The notes under the pieces: generated by a model
The model's database searches: none
Told to the model about the DNA's origin: nothing
Seen by the model: only the letters and a program-made list of their open reading frames with translations
NCBI GenBank assembly: GCA_009699645.1
Contig: WLNU01000070.1
Span: forward strand, 1 to 5,624
Reading direction: 5' to 3'
DNA length: 5,624 nucleotides
Origin: Actinomycetota bacterium
Lineage (GTDB): Bacteria > Actinomycetota > Actinomycetes > Nanopelagicales > Nanopelagicaceae
Shown: positions 1 through 5,618 of the stretch, in pieces
Position numbering within the stretch: position 1 is the stretch's first letter
How the letters are laid out: every line of letters begins with the position of its first letter
Position numbers and translations under genes: made by a program

Positions 1-8
1 CTCTCCCC

Positions 9-224
9 ATGAAGCGCTTTCCCTTTATACGAGTGGGTCTGATCTTTGCTATCTCGCCCTTACTTCTGGCCTTTGTTACCTCCATCTTCCAGGGTGTATC
101 GATGTGGGATGAGGGCAGTGGTAGTGGGGGATATATCTGGTTGATGATGGGGACGCTGCCGGTTGGATTTGTGCTTATTGGTATTGGTCTGGTGCGGGGG
201 ATTATTCGTAAGTTGCGTAAGTAG
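9..224 (+). CDS. Small two-helix membrane protein of unknown function
   Basis: I do not recognise a family for this 71-residue protein. It has a basic N-terminus (MKRF), a hydrophobic helix at about residues 7-30, a short acidic, Gly/Ser-rich loop (about 31-41, containing DEGSGSGG), a second helix at about 43-65 and a strongly basic tail (RGIIRKLRK). The positive-inside rule gives both ends cytoplasmic and the loop outside. Membrane location is well supported; function is not. Only eight bases lie upstream in the window and they hold no Shine-Dalgarno sequence, so the ATG is either leaderless or an internal start of a gene continuing off the edge. It converges on the mycoredoxin gene with a 24-bp gap. 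Confidence 0.65.
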   Translation: MKRFPFIRVGLIFAISPLLLAFVTSIFQGVSMWDEGSGSGGYIWLMMGTLPVGFVLIGIGLVRGIIRKLRK

Positions 225-249
225 AGAGTGCGGAAGTAGTTAGCTCTCT
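223..249. repeat. Inverted repeat across two convergent stop codons
   Basis: AGAGAG (223-228) is exactly complementary to CTCTCT (244-249), with a 15-base loop. The arms overlap the stop codons of the small membrane protein and the mycoredoxin. The stem is only 6 bp, half of it A-T pairs, and no T-run follows on either strand. It is at best a weak bidirectional transcription end and may be chance. Confidence 0.25.
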
Positions 250-488
250 TAGAGCGTGCTGAGCTTTTCTTTGACCTGTATTGCCGATGGATTTGTCATC
301 GATGTTCCATCTGAGAAGACAAGAGTGGGCACCATCTGATCGCCGTTGTTAAGGGATTCGACAAGGGCTGCTGCCTCTGGGGATTGTTCGATATCGATCT
401 CTTGGTAGGTGATATCTAGCTCTGCGAGCTGTCTTTTAAGGCGCTTGCAGGGACCGCACCAGGAGGTTGAATAGATAGTAAAGCTCAT
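249..488 (-). CDS. Mycoredoxin-like glutaredoxin-family protein (CGPC)
   Basis: A 79-residue cytoplasmic thioredoxin-fold protein, probably a thiol-disulfide reductase. The N-terminal strand and active site read FTIYSTSWCGPC, with redox cysteines 11 and 14. The cis-proline motif MVPT follows at about 52-55 and a Gly-Thr-Asn-Pro-type end (DGTSMTNPSA) at about 60-69. Length, the STSWC start and the TNPSA segment match actinobacterial mycoredoxin-1 and the GlrX_actino type, which reduce mycothiol mixed disulfides in the known members. The active site is CGPC, as in thioredoxin, rather than the CGYC of Mrx1, so a protein-disulfide role is also possible. The ATG has no Shine-Dalgarno sequence, but a -10-like TAGAAT ends six bases before it, suggesting a leaderless mRNA. 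Divergent from the DoxX gene. Family call strong; exact substrate inferred. Confidence 0.88.
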   Translation of the reverse strand: MSFTIYSTSWCGPCKRLKRQLAELDITYQEIDIEQSPEAAALVESLNNGDQMVPTLVFSDGTSMTNPSAIQVKEKLSTL

Positions 489-494
489 GTGCAG

Positions 495-525
495 ATTCTA
501 GTGTGTGGGAGTGAGTTGGTGTTAA
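495..525 (-). promoter_or_regulatory. Candidate leaderless promoter of the mycoredoxin gene
   Basis: On the minus strand TAGAAT (500-495) matches the TANNNT form of a -10 box and ends six bases before the ATG at 488, placing the transcript start at or next to the A of ATG. TTAACA (525-520) resembles a -35 element but the 19-bp spacer is long. Leaderless mRNAs are common in actinobacteria. No Shine-Dalgarno sequence is visible, which fits. Confidence 0.45.
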
Positions 526-533
526 CTAGTTAA
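522..533. promoter_or_regulatory. Perfect 12-bp palindrome TTAACTAGTTAA, possible operator
   Basis: The 12 bases are their own reverse complement and directly abut the ATG of the DoxX gene. The site overlaps the -35-like element of the divergent mycoredoxin promoter and a -10-like TAACTA (523-528) five bases before the DoxX start. A dimeric repressor bound here could shut both genes. The length and A/T-rich half-sites are of the kind bound by small winged-helix dimers such as MarR-type regulators, but no regulator gene is present and the assignment is inference. Confidence 0.4.
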
Positions 534-935
534 ATGAATCTGATTAAGAGAGTGCCACAGATGGTGTTGGGCTTTGGACTTGCCTATGCAGGCGTTGGGC
601 ATTTAAGTACCAACCGGGTTGAGTTTCGGGCACAGGTTCCTACCCTTTTAAAGGATTATGCAGATCTAGTTGTTCTGGCATCGGGAGTTGTTGAGATCAT
701 CTTGGGGCTGGCTTTGATTGCGGCGTGGAGATATCGCGTGCAGATCGGTTGGGCCGTTGGCTTTTTCTTTACCGCCATCTTTTGGGGAAATATCTCCCAG
801 TATGTAAATCACGTTGATGCCTTTGGATTAAATAGCGATAGGGCGCGCTTTATACGACTTTTGTTTCAGCCGTTGTTGGTGGCGTGGGCGTTGGGCAGTA
901 CTGGGGCGTGGAGGAGTTTTAGGGTAAAGAGATAG
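534..935 (+). CDS. DoxX-family membrane protein
   Basis: A 133-residue integral membrane protein with four predicted helices at about 7-24, 43-64, 70-88 and 105-123. DoxX-family signs are the YAGVGHL segment ending helix 1, the amphipathic QVPTLLK stretch, helix 2 reading SGVVEIILGLAL, and the RLLFQPLL start of helix 4. Relatives include the DoxD/DoxX subunits of archaeal thiosulfate:quinone oxidoreductase and the mycobacterial DoxX, reported to work in a membrane complex with superoxide dismutase and a sulfurtransferase in thiol and oxidant resistance. Neither partner is in this window, so no reaction can be assigned. No Shine-Dalgarno sequence precedes the ATG; a leaderless start is likely. 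It lies 56 bp upstream of the molybdoenzyme gene on the same strand and may be co-transcribed with it. Family call is good; role is open. Confidence 0.82.
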   Translation: MNLIKRVPQMVLGFGLAYAGVGHLSTNRVEFRAQVPTLLKDYADLVVLASGVVEIILGLALIAAWRYRVQIGWAVGFFFTAIFWGNISQYVNHVDAFGLNSDRARFIRLLFQPLLVAWALGSTGAWRSFRVKR

Positions 936-980
936 GGGTGTGTGGGCACATTGGCAGGGATTTTTAAAGGTAGATGACTT

Positions 981-994
981 AGGGTTTGAGAGTG
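981..994 (+). promoter_or_regulatory. Weak ribosome binding site that favours the GTG start at 992
   Basis: AGGG (981-984) lies seven bases before GTG at 992. The in-frame TTG at 986 would leave only one base, and the AAAGG at 966-970 is 15 bases from it. An in-frame TAG at 980-982 rules out any earlier start. GTG is therefore the better start, shortening the protein by two residues. Confidence 0.5.
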
Positions 995-2503
995 AGCTCA
1001 AAGCGATTAGGGAGCATCTTTGGTGCTTTAGCAGTACTTGTTGGCCTGGTTGCAGGAGATCTAGTAGCCACGTTTAACTCTAGCTGGAGTAGTCCGGTTA
1101 TCTCCTTGGGCAATCGAGTAATTGATTACGTGCCATCGGTAGTTAAAAAATATGTCATTGAGATCTTTGGTCTCTACGACAAAGTATTTTTAGTCTCACT
1201 CATCATTTTTATTGTTCTGGCGATCTCAATCTTTATTGGCCGGGCATATACGGCCGGGCAAGAGAAAAAGGCATATCTGACTATTGCTGCGATGCTGGCC
1301 GCATCTGGTGTGGCATCTGTTTTGGACGCACAGGCAAATCTGAGCTCATTGGCTCCCACTCTTGTATCTGGGGTAACGACAATCTATGTATTGAGATGGC
1401 TTGGGGCAAAGAAGAAAGAGAGTGAGGCAGAAGGTGGCTCTCTTACTCGTCGAGAGCTATTGAAAGTGGGGGCAATTCTTGGTGCGGTGAGCATCTCTGC
1501 TAGCGCTTTGGGAAAGGCATTGAGTCAAAAAACCACGGTTGCAGGCGAGCGCATTGCAATCGCACTTCCTAAGCCACTGAAGTTTCTAGCAAAGCCGCCA
1601 GCAGATCCTGCGCTAAAGATTCCGGGACTGTCTCCATTCTTTACACCTAATGAGGATTTCTATCGCATCGATACGGCCCTATCTATTCCAAATCTCTCAG
1701 TAGATGATTGGAGCTTAGAGATTGTTGGGATGGTAAAGAATCCACTTAAGTTCACTTATGCACAGTTAAGTGCAAGGCCCGTCTTTGAACTCGATGACAC
1801 AATTGCATGCGTTTCAAATGAGATCGGTGGGCCATTGGTTGGTAATGCTCGCTGGCTTGGCGTGCGATTAGATGATCTGATTCGTGAGGCGCAGCCGACC
1901 CCCGATGCCGATCAGATTATGGGCTATTCATATGATGGCTTCACGGCAGGCTTTCCGCTGGCAACCTTAGATGGGCGAGATGCCATGATTGCAATCGGTA
2001 TGAATGGTGAGGCTCTGCCAGCGGCGCATGGCTTTCCAGCGCGCATTATCGTTCCTGGCCTCTATGGATATGTCTCTGCAACAAAGTGGTTAGTTCGAAT
2101 TGAGCTAACGCGCTTTGATAAAAAACAGGGCTTTTGGATCTCACGCGGATGGTCAGAGCGCGCACCGATTAAAACCCAATCACGAATCGATACACCTGCA
2201 CCTGGAACTCAGATTAGCGCTGGCACTGTTGCTATCGCCGGCGTTGCATGGGCGCCAACTCGTGGAATTTCAAAGGTGGAGGTGCGTGTGGGTAGCGCTC
2301 CGTGGCGCGTTGCGAATCTGGCAGAGGTGATGGCAGATACAACGTGGCGACAGTGGTGGATAGATTGGGATGCTAAAGCCGGTGATTACATAATCGCTGT
2401 GCGGGCAACCGATGGAGATGGAAATGTGCAGTCAGAGCAGTACGTGCCCATTGAGCCCAATGGCGCCGAAGGTTGGCACAGCGTCAATGTCCGAGTGCGT
2501 TAG
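992..2503 (+). CDS. Membrane-anchored sulfite-oxidase-family molybdopterin oxidoreductase
   Basis: A 503-residue enzyme with an N-terminal membrane domain and an exported catalytic domain. Helices lie at about 8-28, 65-83, 95-113 and 119-137. A basic loop then carries a twin-arginine motif, TRRELLK (152-158), and a fifth helix (160-176). The catalytic part (about 190-380) has the oxidoreductase molybdopterin-binding fold: TIACVSN with the likely Mo-ligand Cys273, GNARWLGVRLDDL, GYVSATKWLV and GFWISRGW. Residues about 400-503 form the C-terminal Ig-like domain usual in sulfite oxidases. No heme domain is visible, so electrons must leave to a separate partner. Mycobacterial and streptomycete relatives share the membrane-plus-Mo layout; the substrate is unknown, and sulfite should not be assumed. 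It follows the DoxX gene on the same strand and converges on katG 14 bp away. Start chosen at GTG because of AGGG spacing. Confidence 0.88.
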   Translation: MSSKRLGSIFGALAVLVGLVAGDLVATFNSSWSSPVISLGNRVIDYVPSVVKKYVIEIFGLYDKVFLVSLIIFIVLAISIFIGRAYTAGQEKKAYLTIAAMLAASGVASVLDAQANLSSLAPTLVSGVTTIYVLRWLGAKKKESEAEGGSLTRRELLKVGAILGAVSISASALGKALSQKTTVAGERIAIALPKPLKFLAKPPADPALKIPGLSPFFTPNEDFYRIDTALSIPNLSVDDWSLEIVGMVKNPLKFTYAQLSARPVFELDDTIACVSNEIGGPLVGNARWLGVRLDDLIREAQPTPDADQIMGYSYDGFTAGFPLATLDGRDAMIAIGMNGEALPAAHGFPARIIVPGLYGYVSATKWLVRIELTRFDKKQGFWISRGWSERAPIKTQSRIDTPAPGTQISAGTVAIAGVAWAPTRGISKVEVRVGSAPWRVANLAEVMADTTWRQWWIDWDAKAGDYIIAVRATDGDGNVQSEQYVPIEPNGAEGWHSVNVRVR

Positions 2504-2517
2504 AAAAGCTTGCTAGC

Positions 2518-4689
2518 TCAGCTGCGATCTAGATCCATGACCTTTGACCATGCTTTAATGAAATCGGCGACAAACTTCTTATCTCCATCATCACTTGCAT
2601 AGACCTCAGATAGAGCACGTAGCTCAGAGTTTGAGCCAAAGACAAGATCTGCGCGAGAGGCGCTCCATGTGGGCTTTGCACTCTTGCCAACGTGGGCTTC
2701 AAATAGATTCTCGTTACCTTTAGAAGGCCTCCACTGATATTTGATATCTAGAATATTGATGAAGAAATCATTTGTCAGCGACTCTTTTTTCTTAGTGAGC
2801 ACACCAGTCTTTGAGCCATCGAAGTTAGCGCCAAGTACTCGCATACCACCGACTAAGACAGTCATCTCTGGGGGAGTCAATGACAGCAGCGCTGCCTTAT
2901 CAACTAGAGATACTTCAGCCGGGCGATTATCGGATACATGCTTGTAGTTACGGAAGCCATCGGCACTTGGCTCAAGAAAAGCAAAGGATGCGATATCGGT
3001 CTGATCTTGCTTAGCATCCACTCGCCCGGGGGTAAATGAGACGCTGGCTTTGATGCCGGCGTTCTTTGCCGCGGCCTCGATTGCAACGGCGCCAGCTAGA
3101 ACAATTAAATCTGCCATCGATACTTTCTTATCGGACTTCTTATTAAAACCTGTTTGAATCTTTTCTAATGTGGCTAGAACCTTCTTGAGCTCCTTAGGGC
3201 GGTTGGACTCCCAACTGCGCTGTGGCTCAAGACGGATACGCCCACCATTTGCGCCACCGCGCTTATCACTTGCGCGAAAAGTCGATGCAGATGCCCAGGC
3301 AGTTATCACTAACTGCGCGATTGTTAGATCACTTGCAAGGATCTTCTTTTTAAGAGTTTGAATCTCGCTCTTGCCGATTACTTTCTTGGCCTTTGCAGGA
3401 AGTGGATCCTGCCAAATTAACTGCTCTTTTGGCACTAGTGGTCCTAAGTAGCGTGAGACGGGGCCCATATCGCGGTGCGTTAGTTTGAACCAGGCGCGTG
3501 CAAAGGCATCGGCAAATGCGTCGATATCTTGGGCAAAGCGGCGAGAGATAGCTTCATAGGCTGGATCTGTGCGAAGTGCTAAATCAGTTGTGAACATAAT
3601 GGGTGCATGAGTTGTACCTGAGATATGTGCATCGGGAACGTGCTTGGCTGCAGATGCATCGGTTGGAATCCACTGCGTTGCACCTGCTGGGCTCTTTGTC
3701 TGCATCCATTCATACTTAAAGAGTGTTGTGAAGTAGGAGTTATCCCATGCCGTTGGCGTGGCTGTCCATGCACCCTCTAGACCACTTGAAATAGTCTGTG
3801 CGCCATTTCCACTTCCGAATGAGTTCTTCCAGCCAAGACCCATCTCTTCGATGGCCGCGCCCTCTGGCTCTGGACCAACATACTTACTTGGATCTGCGGC
3901 CCCATGTGCCTTACCAAATGTATGGCCACCAGCAATGAGTGCAACTGTTTCTTCATCATTCATCGCCATGCGGGCAAAGGTTTCACGGATATCGTGGGCC
4001 GAGGCAAGAATATCTGGAACACCATTTGGACCTTCGGGATTTACATAGATAAGTCCCATCTGCACTGCAGCTAATGGATTTTCTAATTCGCGTGCACCGC
4101 TATAGCGCTCATCGGCAAGCCAGGTCTGCTCTTTGCCCCAATAAGTCTCATCGGGCTCCCAGACATCTACGCGTCCTCCACCGAAGCCAAATGTTTTTAA
4201 TCCCATTGATTCGATTGCACAGTTGCCGGTAAGAATCATGAGATCTGCCCACGATAATCTCTTTCCGTATTTTTGTTTAATGGGCCATAAAAGGCGTCGT
4301 GCCTTATCAAGGTTGACGTTATCGGGCCAACTATTAAGGGGTGCAAAGCGTTGCATTCCAGCACCTGCGCCGCCTCGACCATCGGATGTGCGATAGGTGC
4401 CGGCGCTATGCCAGGCCATACGAATAAAGAATGGACCGTAGTGACCGTAATCTGCAGGCCACCACTCTTGAGATGTCGTCATGAGCGCTTCAATATCTTT
4501 CTTAACGCTCTTTATATTTAGCTTTGCAAACTCTTTTGCGTAATCAAAATCTTTATCCATGGGATCTGAGGCGGGGGAGTGCTGGCGAAGTACCGAGAGA
4601 TTTAAATGGTTAGGCCACCAATCAGAGATGTAGGTGCCCTCTGTATTGAGCTTGCTACCTGTGTATGGGCACTGTGCTACTTCGGTCAT
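2518..4689 (-). CDS. katG: Catalase-peroxidase KatG
   Basis: A complete 723-residue bifunctional heme enzyme, close to the usual 720-740, that breaks down hydrogen peroxide and oxidises organic donors in the cytoplasm. Numbered from the preferred second ATG, the distal triad is Arg90, Trp93, His94 (in [13 protein letters not shown]). The proximal heme ligand is His256 ([10 protein letters not shown]), with Trp308 and Asp369 beside it. Trp93, Tyr215 and Met241 match the Trp-Tyr-Met crosslink needed for catalase activity. Arg413 matches the mobile arginine and Ser302 the position of Ser315 in the M. tuberculosis enzyme. Residues from about 430 are the degenerate second peroxidase domain. No signal peptide is seen. 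GGAGGA abuts the first of two tandem ATGs and lies four bases from the second, so the second is favoured; the first (4692) adds one Met. No furA-like regulator adjoins it. Convergent with the molybdoenzyme, divergent from the Rieske gene. Confidence 0.98.
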   Translation of the reverse strand: MTEVAQCPYTGSKLNTEGTYISDWWPNHLNLSVLRQHSPASDPMDKDFDYAKEFAKLNIKSVKKDIEALMTTSQEWWPADYGHYGPFFIRMAWHSAGTYRTSDGRGGAGAGMQRFAPLNSWPDNVNLDKARRLLWPIKQKYGKRLSWADLMILTGNCAIESMGLKTFGFGGGRVDVWEPDETYWGKEQTWLADERYSGARELENPLAAVQMGLIYVNPEGPNGVPDILASAHDIRETFARMAMNDEETVALIAGGHTFGKAHGAADPSKYVGPEPEGAAIEEMGLGWKNSFGSGNGAQTISSGLEGAWTATPTAWDNSYFTTLFKYEWMQTKSPAGATQWIPTDASAAKHVPDAHISGTTHAPIMFTTDLALRTDPAYEAISRRFAQDIDAFADAFARAWFKLTHRDMGPVSRYLGPLVPKEQLIWQDPLPAKAKKVIGKSEIQTLKKKILASDLTIAQLVITAWASASTFRASDKRGGANGGRIRLEPQRSWESNRPKELKKVLATLEKIQTGFNKKSDKKVSMADLIVLAGAVAIEAAAKNAGIKASVSFTPGRVDAKQDQTDIASFAFLEPSADGFRNYKHVSDNRPAEVSLVDKAALLSLTPPEMTVLVGGMRVLGANFDGSKTGVLTKKKESLTNDFFINILDIKYQWRPSKGNENLFEAHVGKSAKPTWSASRADLVFGSNSELRALSEVYASDDGDKKFVADFIKAWSKVMDLDRS

Positions 4690-4692
4690 CAT

Positions 4693-4698
4693 TCCTCC
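4693..4698 (-). promoter_or_regulatory. Strong Shine-Dalgarno sequence of katG
   Basis: On the minus strand GGAGGA (4698-4693) directly precedes ATGATG. It is too close to serve the first ATG and sits four bases (GGAGG to ATG) from the second, which decides the start. It is the only strong Shine-Dalgarno sequence I see in the window. Confidence 0.75.
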
Positions 4699-4710
4699 AG
4701 ATAAAAGAGA

Positions 4711-4716
4711 TTTATA
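4711..4716 (-). promoter_or_regulatory. Candidate -10 element of katG
   Basis: On the minus strand TATAAA (4716-4711) differs from TATAAT at one base. A start about seven bases on, near 4704-4702, would give a leader of roughly 10-15 bases that still contains the ribosome binding site. No good -35 hexamer is found at 16-18 bp; the region holds a DtxR-like motif instead, which could point to regulated or activator-assisted transcription. Confidence 0.4.
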
Positions 4717-4721
4717 TAGGC

Positions 4722-4732
4722 GTAAGGCTAAC
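4722..4732. promoter_or_regulatory. DtxR/IdeR-like core site upstream of the katG -10
   Basis: GTAAGGCTAAC matches the core GTTAGSCTAAC of the known DtxR/IdeR iron-box consensus at 10 of 11 positions and is palindromic except for one pair. The outer flanks match poorly: about 12 of 19 positions over the full box. It lies just upstream of the katG -10-like TATAAA, where an iron-sensing repressor would block transcription of this heme enzyme. The site is seen; the regulator is inferred. Confidence 0.35.
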
Positions 4733-4821
4733 CGATTTAGGGCCAGAACAAACTCCAGAATTTAGGATGGGCCGAAATACCAGTGCCGGTCATCACATTA
4801 TCGAGATGCGAGCAATCGGCG

Positions 4822-4839
4822 CTGACGCTAATCTGACGC
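4822..4839. repeat. Direct repeat CTGACGC with 11-bp period
   Basis: CTGACGC occurs at 4822-4828 and again at 4833-4839, separated by TAAT, so the repeats are one helical turn apart. OmpR/PhoP-type response regulators bind direct repeats with this 11-bp period. The pair ends 54 bases before the Rieske ATG and lies about 130 bases upstream of katG, so it could serve either gene. No third copy is present. Could be chance. Confidence 0.3.
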
Positions 4840-4893
4840 CTAAATAGTACATACCAATTGAAGCCAATAGCGCGTAAGGATGCCAGAGAATAA

Positions 4894-5538
4894 ATGTCCG
4901 AGTTTCTTAGACGACGCACTCTTATACAGGGGCTAATAGCTTCAACAATTGCCTTACTTTTTCCAGCCCTTGCACAGGCTGCGGGCCCGCTTATTAAGCC
5001 GACCAAGATAGGGCAGAGGATTATTTATCAGGGCTATACCTACAGCGTCGTTAAATCAAAGGGAAAGTTAATCTGGGTCAAAGGGGCCAAGTACGTTCCT
5101 GCCACACCGAGTGCAACAGCTACACCGACACCGACACCGACGCCGACGCCAAGTGCAACTGCAACGCCAACACCTACTCCGAGTGCAACACCAACTCCAA
5201 CGCCCACACCAACGCCTTCACCCACATCTAAGGGTGTTGTGATTGCACAGTCTTCGCAGATACTCGAGGGTAAGAGCAAAATAGTTGATGCAAAAGATAA
5301 TGATGGGCGAAATCAAAAATTTGCTATCAGTCGTTTTAGCGGCAAAGTCTCAGTCTTTAGCAGTGTATGTACGCATGCAGGATGTGTCTTAGCGGCAAGT
5401 GGTGCAAATCTAGGATGCGATTGCCATGGATCAGAGTTCAGTGGCGTTGATGGAGCTGTGACGCAAGGGCCAGCTAGAACGGCGTTAATGGTCTATCGCA
5501 GTCTTGAAGAGGATGGCTCCATCATTTTGCTCAAGTAA
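4894..5538 (+). CDS. Tat-exported Rieske [2Fe-2S] protein with Thr-Pro linker
   Basis: A 214-residue exported electron-transfer protein. Residues 1-29 are a twin-arginine signal (LRRRTLIQG, hydrophobic stretch, then A-Q-A with probable cleavage after Ala29). Residues about 30-70 are a small module containing YQGYTYSVVKSKGKLIWVKG. Residues 71-112 are a Thr/Pro/Ser/Ala linker. Residues about 114-214 are the Rieske domain, with box I C159-T-H161-A-G-C164 and box II C175-D-C177-H178-G-S180. C159, H161, C175 and H178 should hold the cluster, and C164-C177 form the usual disulfide; GPA (192-194) fits the proline loop. Folded export with the cluster in place explains Tat use. There is no lipobox and no later membrane helix, unlike many actinobacterial relatives with lipoprotein signals, so anchoring is unclear. 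The electron partner is unknown; the nearby molybdoenzyme is a guess. An in-frame TAA directly precedes the ATG. Confidence 0.9.
   Translation: MSEFLRRRTLIQGLIASTIALLFPALAQAAGPLIKPTKIGQRIIYQGYTYSVVKSKGKLIWVKGAKYVPATPSATATPTPTPTPTPSATATPTPTPSATPTPTPTPTPSPTSKGVVIAQSSQILEGKSKIVDAKDNDGRNQKFAISRFSGKVSVFSSVCTHAGCVLAASGANLGCDCHGSEFSGVDGAVTQGPARTALMVYRSLEEDGSIILLK
5104..5229 (+). repeat. Thr-Pro / Ser-Ala-Thr coding repeat
   Basis: These 42 codons encode alternating Thr-Pro units broken by three TPSAT blocks (starting at residues 71, 85 and 95, so spaced 14 and 10 codons). Proline and threonine codons vary between units, which suggests protein-level selection as well as repeat slippage. In the protein this is a flexible extended linker; Thr-rich stretches of this kind are typical O-mannosylation targets in exported actinobacterial proteins. 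The reverse strand shows a Val-Gly-rich open frame only as a by-product. Confidence 0.85.
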
Positions 5539-5588
5539 TCTTCCTGAAAGGCAGAGTTCATCTTAAATTCTAGAAGTATTTAACTAAA

Positions 5589-5618
5589 TTAACACTGCTC
5601 GTAACCTACGTGTATAAG
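5589..5618 (+). promoter_or_regulatory. Candidate promoter reading out of the window
   Basis: TTAACA (5589-5594) and TATAAG (5613-5618) each match the standard -35 and -10 hexamers at five of six positions, with an 18-bp spacer. A start near 5625 would drive a gene beyond the right edge. An inverted pair AACACT (5591-5596) and AGTGTT (5617-5622) brackets the spacer. No downstream gene is visible to confirm it. Confidence 0.35.

Noticed and set aside
951..976. TTGGCA and TAGATG as a promoter for the molybdoenzyme gene
   Set aside because: The spacer is only 14 bp and no -10-like hexamer sits at 16-18 bp; co-transcription with the DoxX gene is at least as likely.
2115..2330. 71-residue plus-strand open frame inside the molybdoenzyme gene
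   Set aside because: The main frame continues unbroken with family motifs; this alternative frame has no start signal and no recognisable content.
2507..2518. Possible terminator for katG: AGCT-AGCA-AGCT followed by T-rich bases on the minus strand
   Set aside because: The stem is four base pairs, overlaps the stop codon and is followed by only a short T-run; too weak to call.
3579..4048. Several open frames of 60-96 residues on both strands inside katG
   Set aside because: katG is intact with all key residues through this region, so these are frame shadows.
4665..4847. 60-residue plus-strand open frame overlapping the katG start and the gap
   Set aside because: It overlaps the katG 5' end and promoter region, has no ribosome binding site and no family resemblance.
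4737..5006. 89-residue open frame on the minus strand across the intergenic gap and Rieske start
   Set aside because: It overlaps the well-supported Rieske signal-peptide coding region antisense, has no ribosome binding site, and its composition fits no domain. Treated as a shadow.
5104..5229. CRISPR or non-coding tandem array
   Set aside because: Repeats are codon-phased, have no constant repeat/spacer structure, and lie inside an intact gene.
5040..5279. Val-Gly-rich open frame on the minus strand
   Set aside because: It is the reverse complement of the Thr-Pro coding repeat; the regular pattern is a by-product of the linker.
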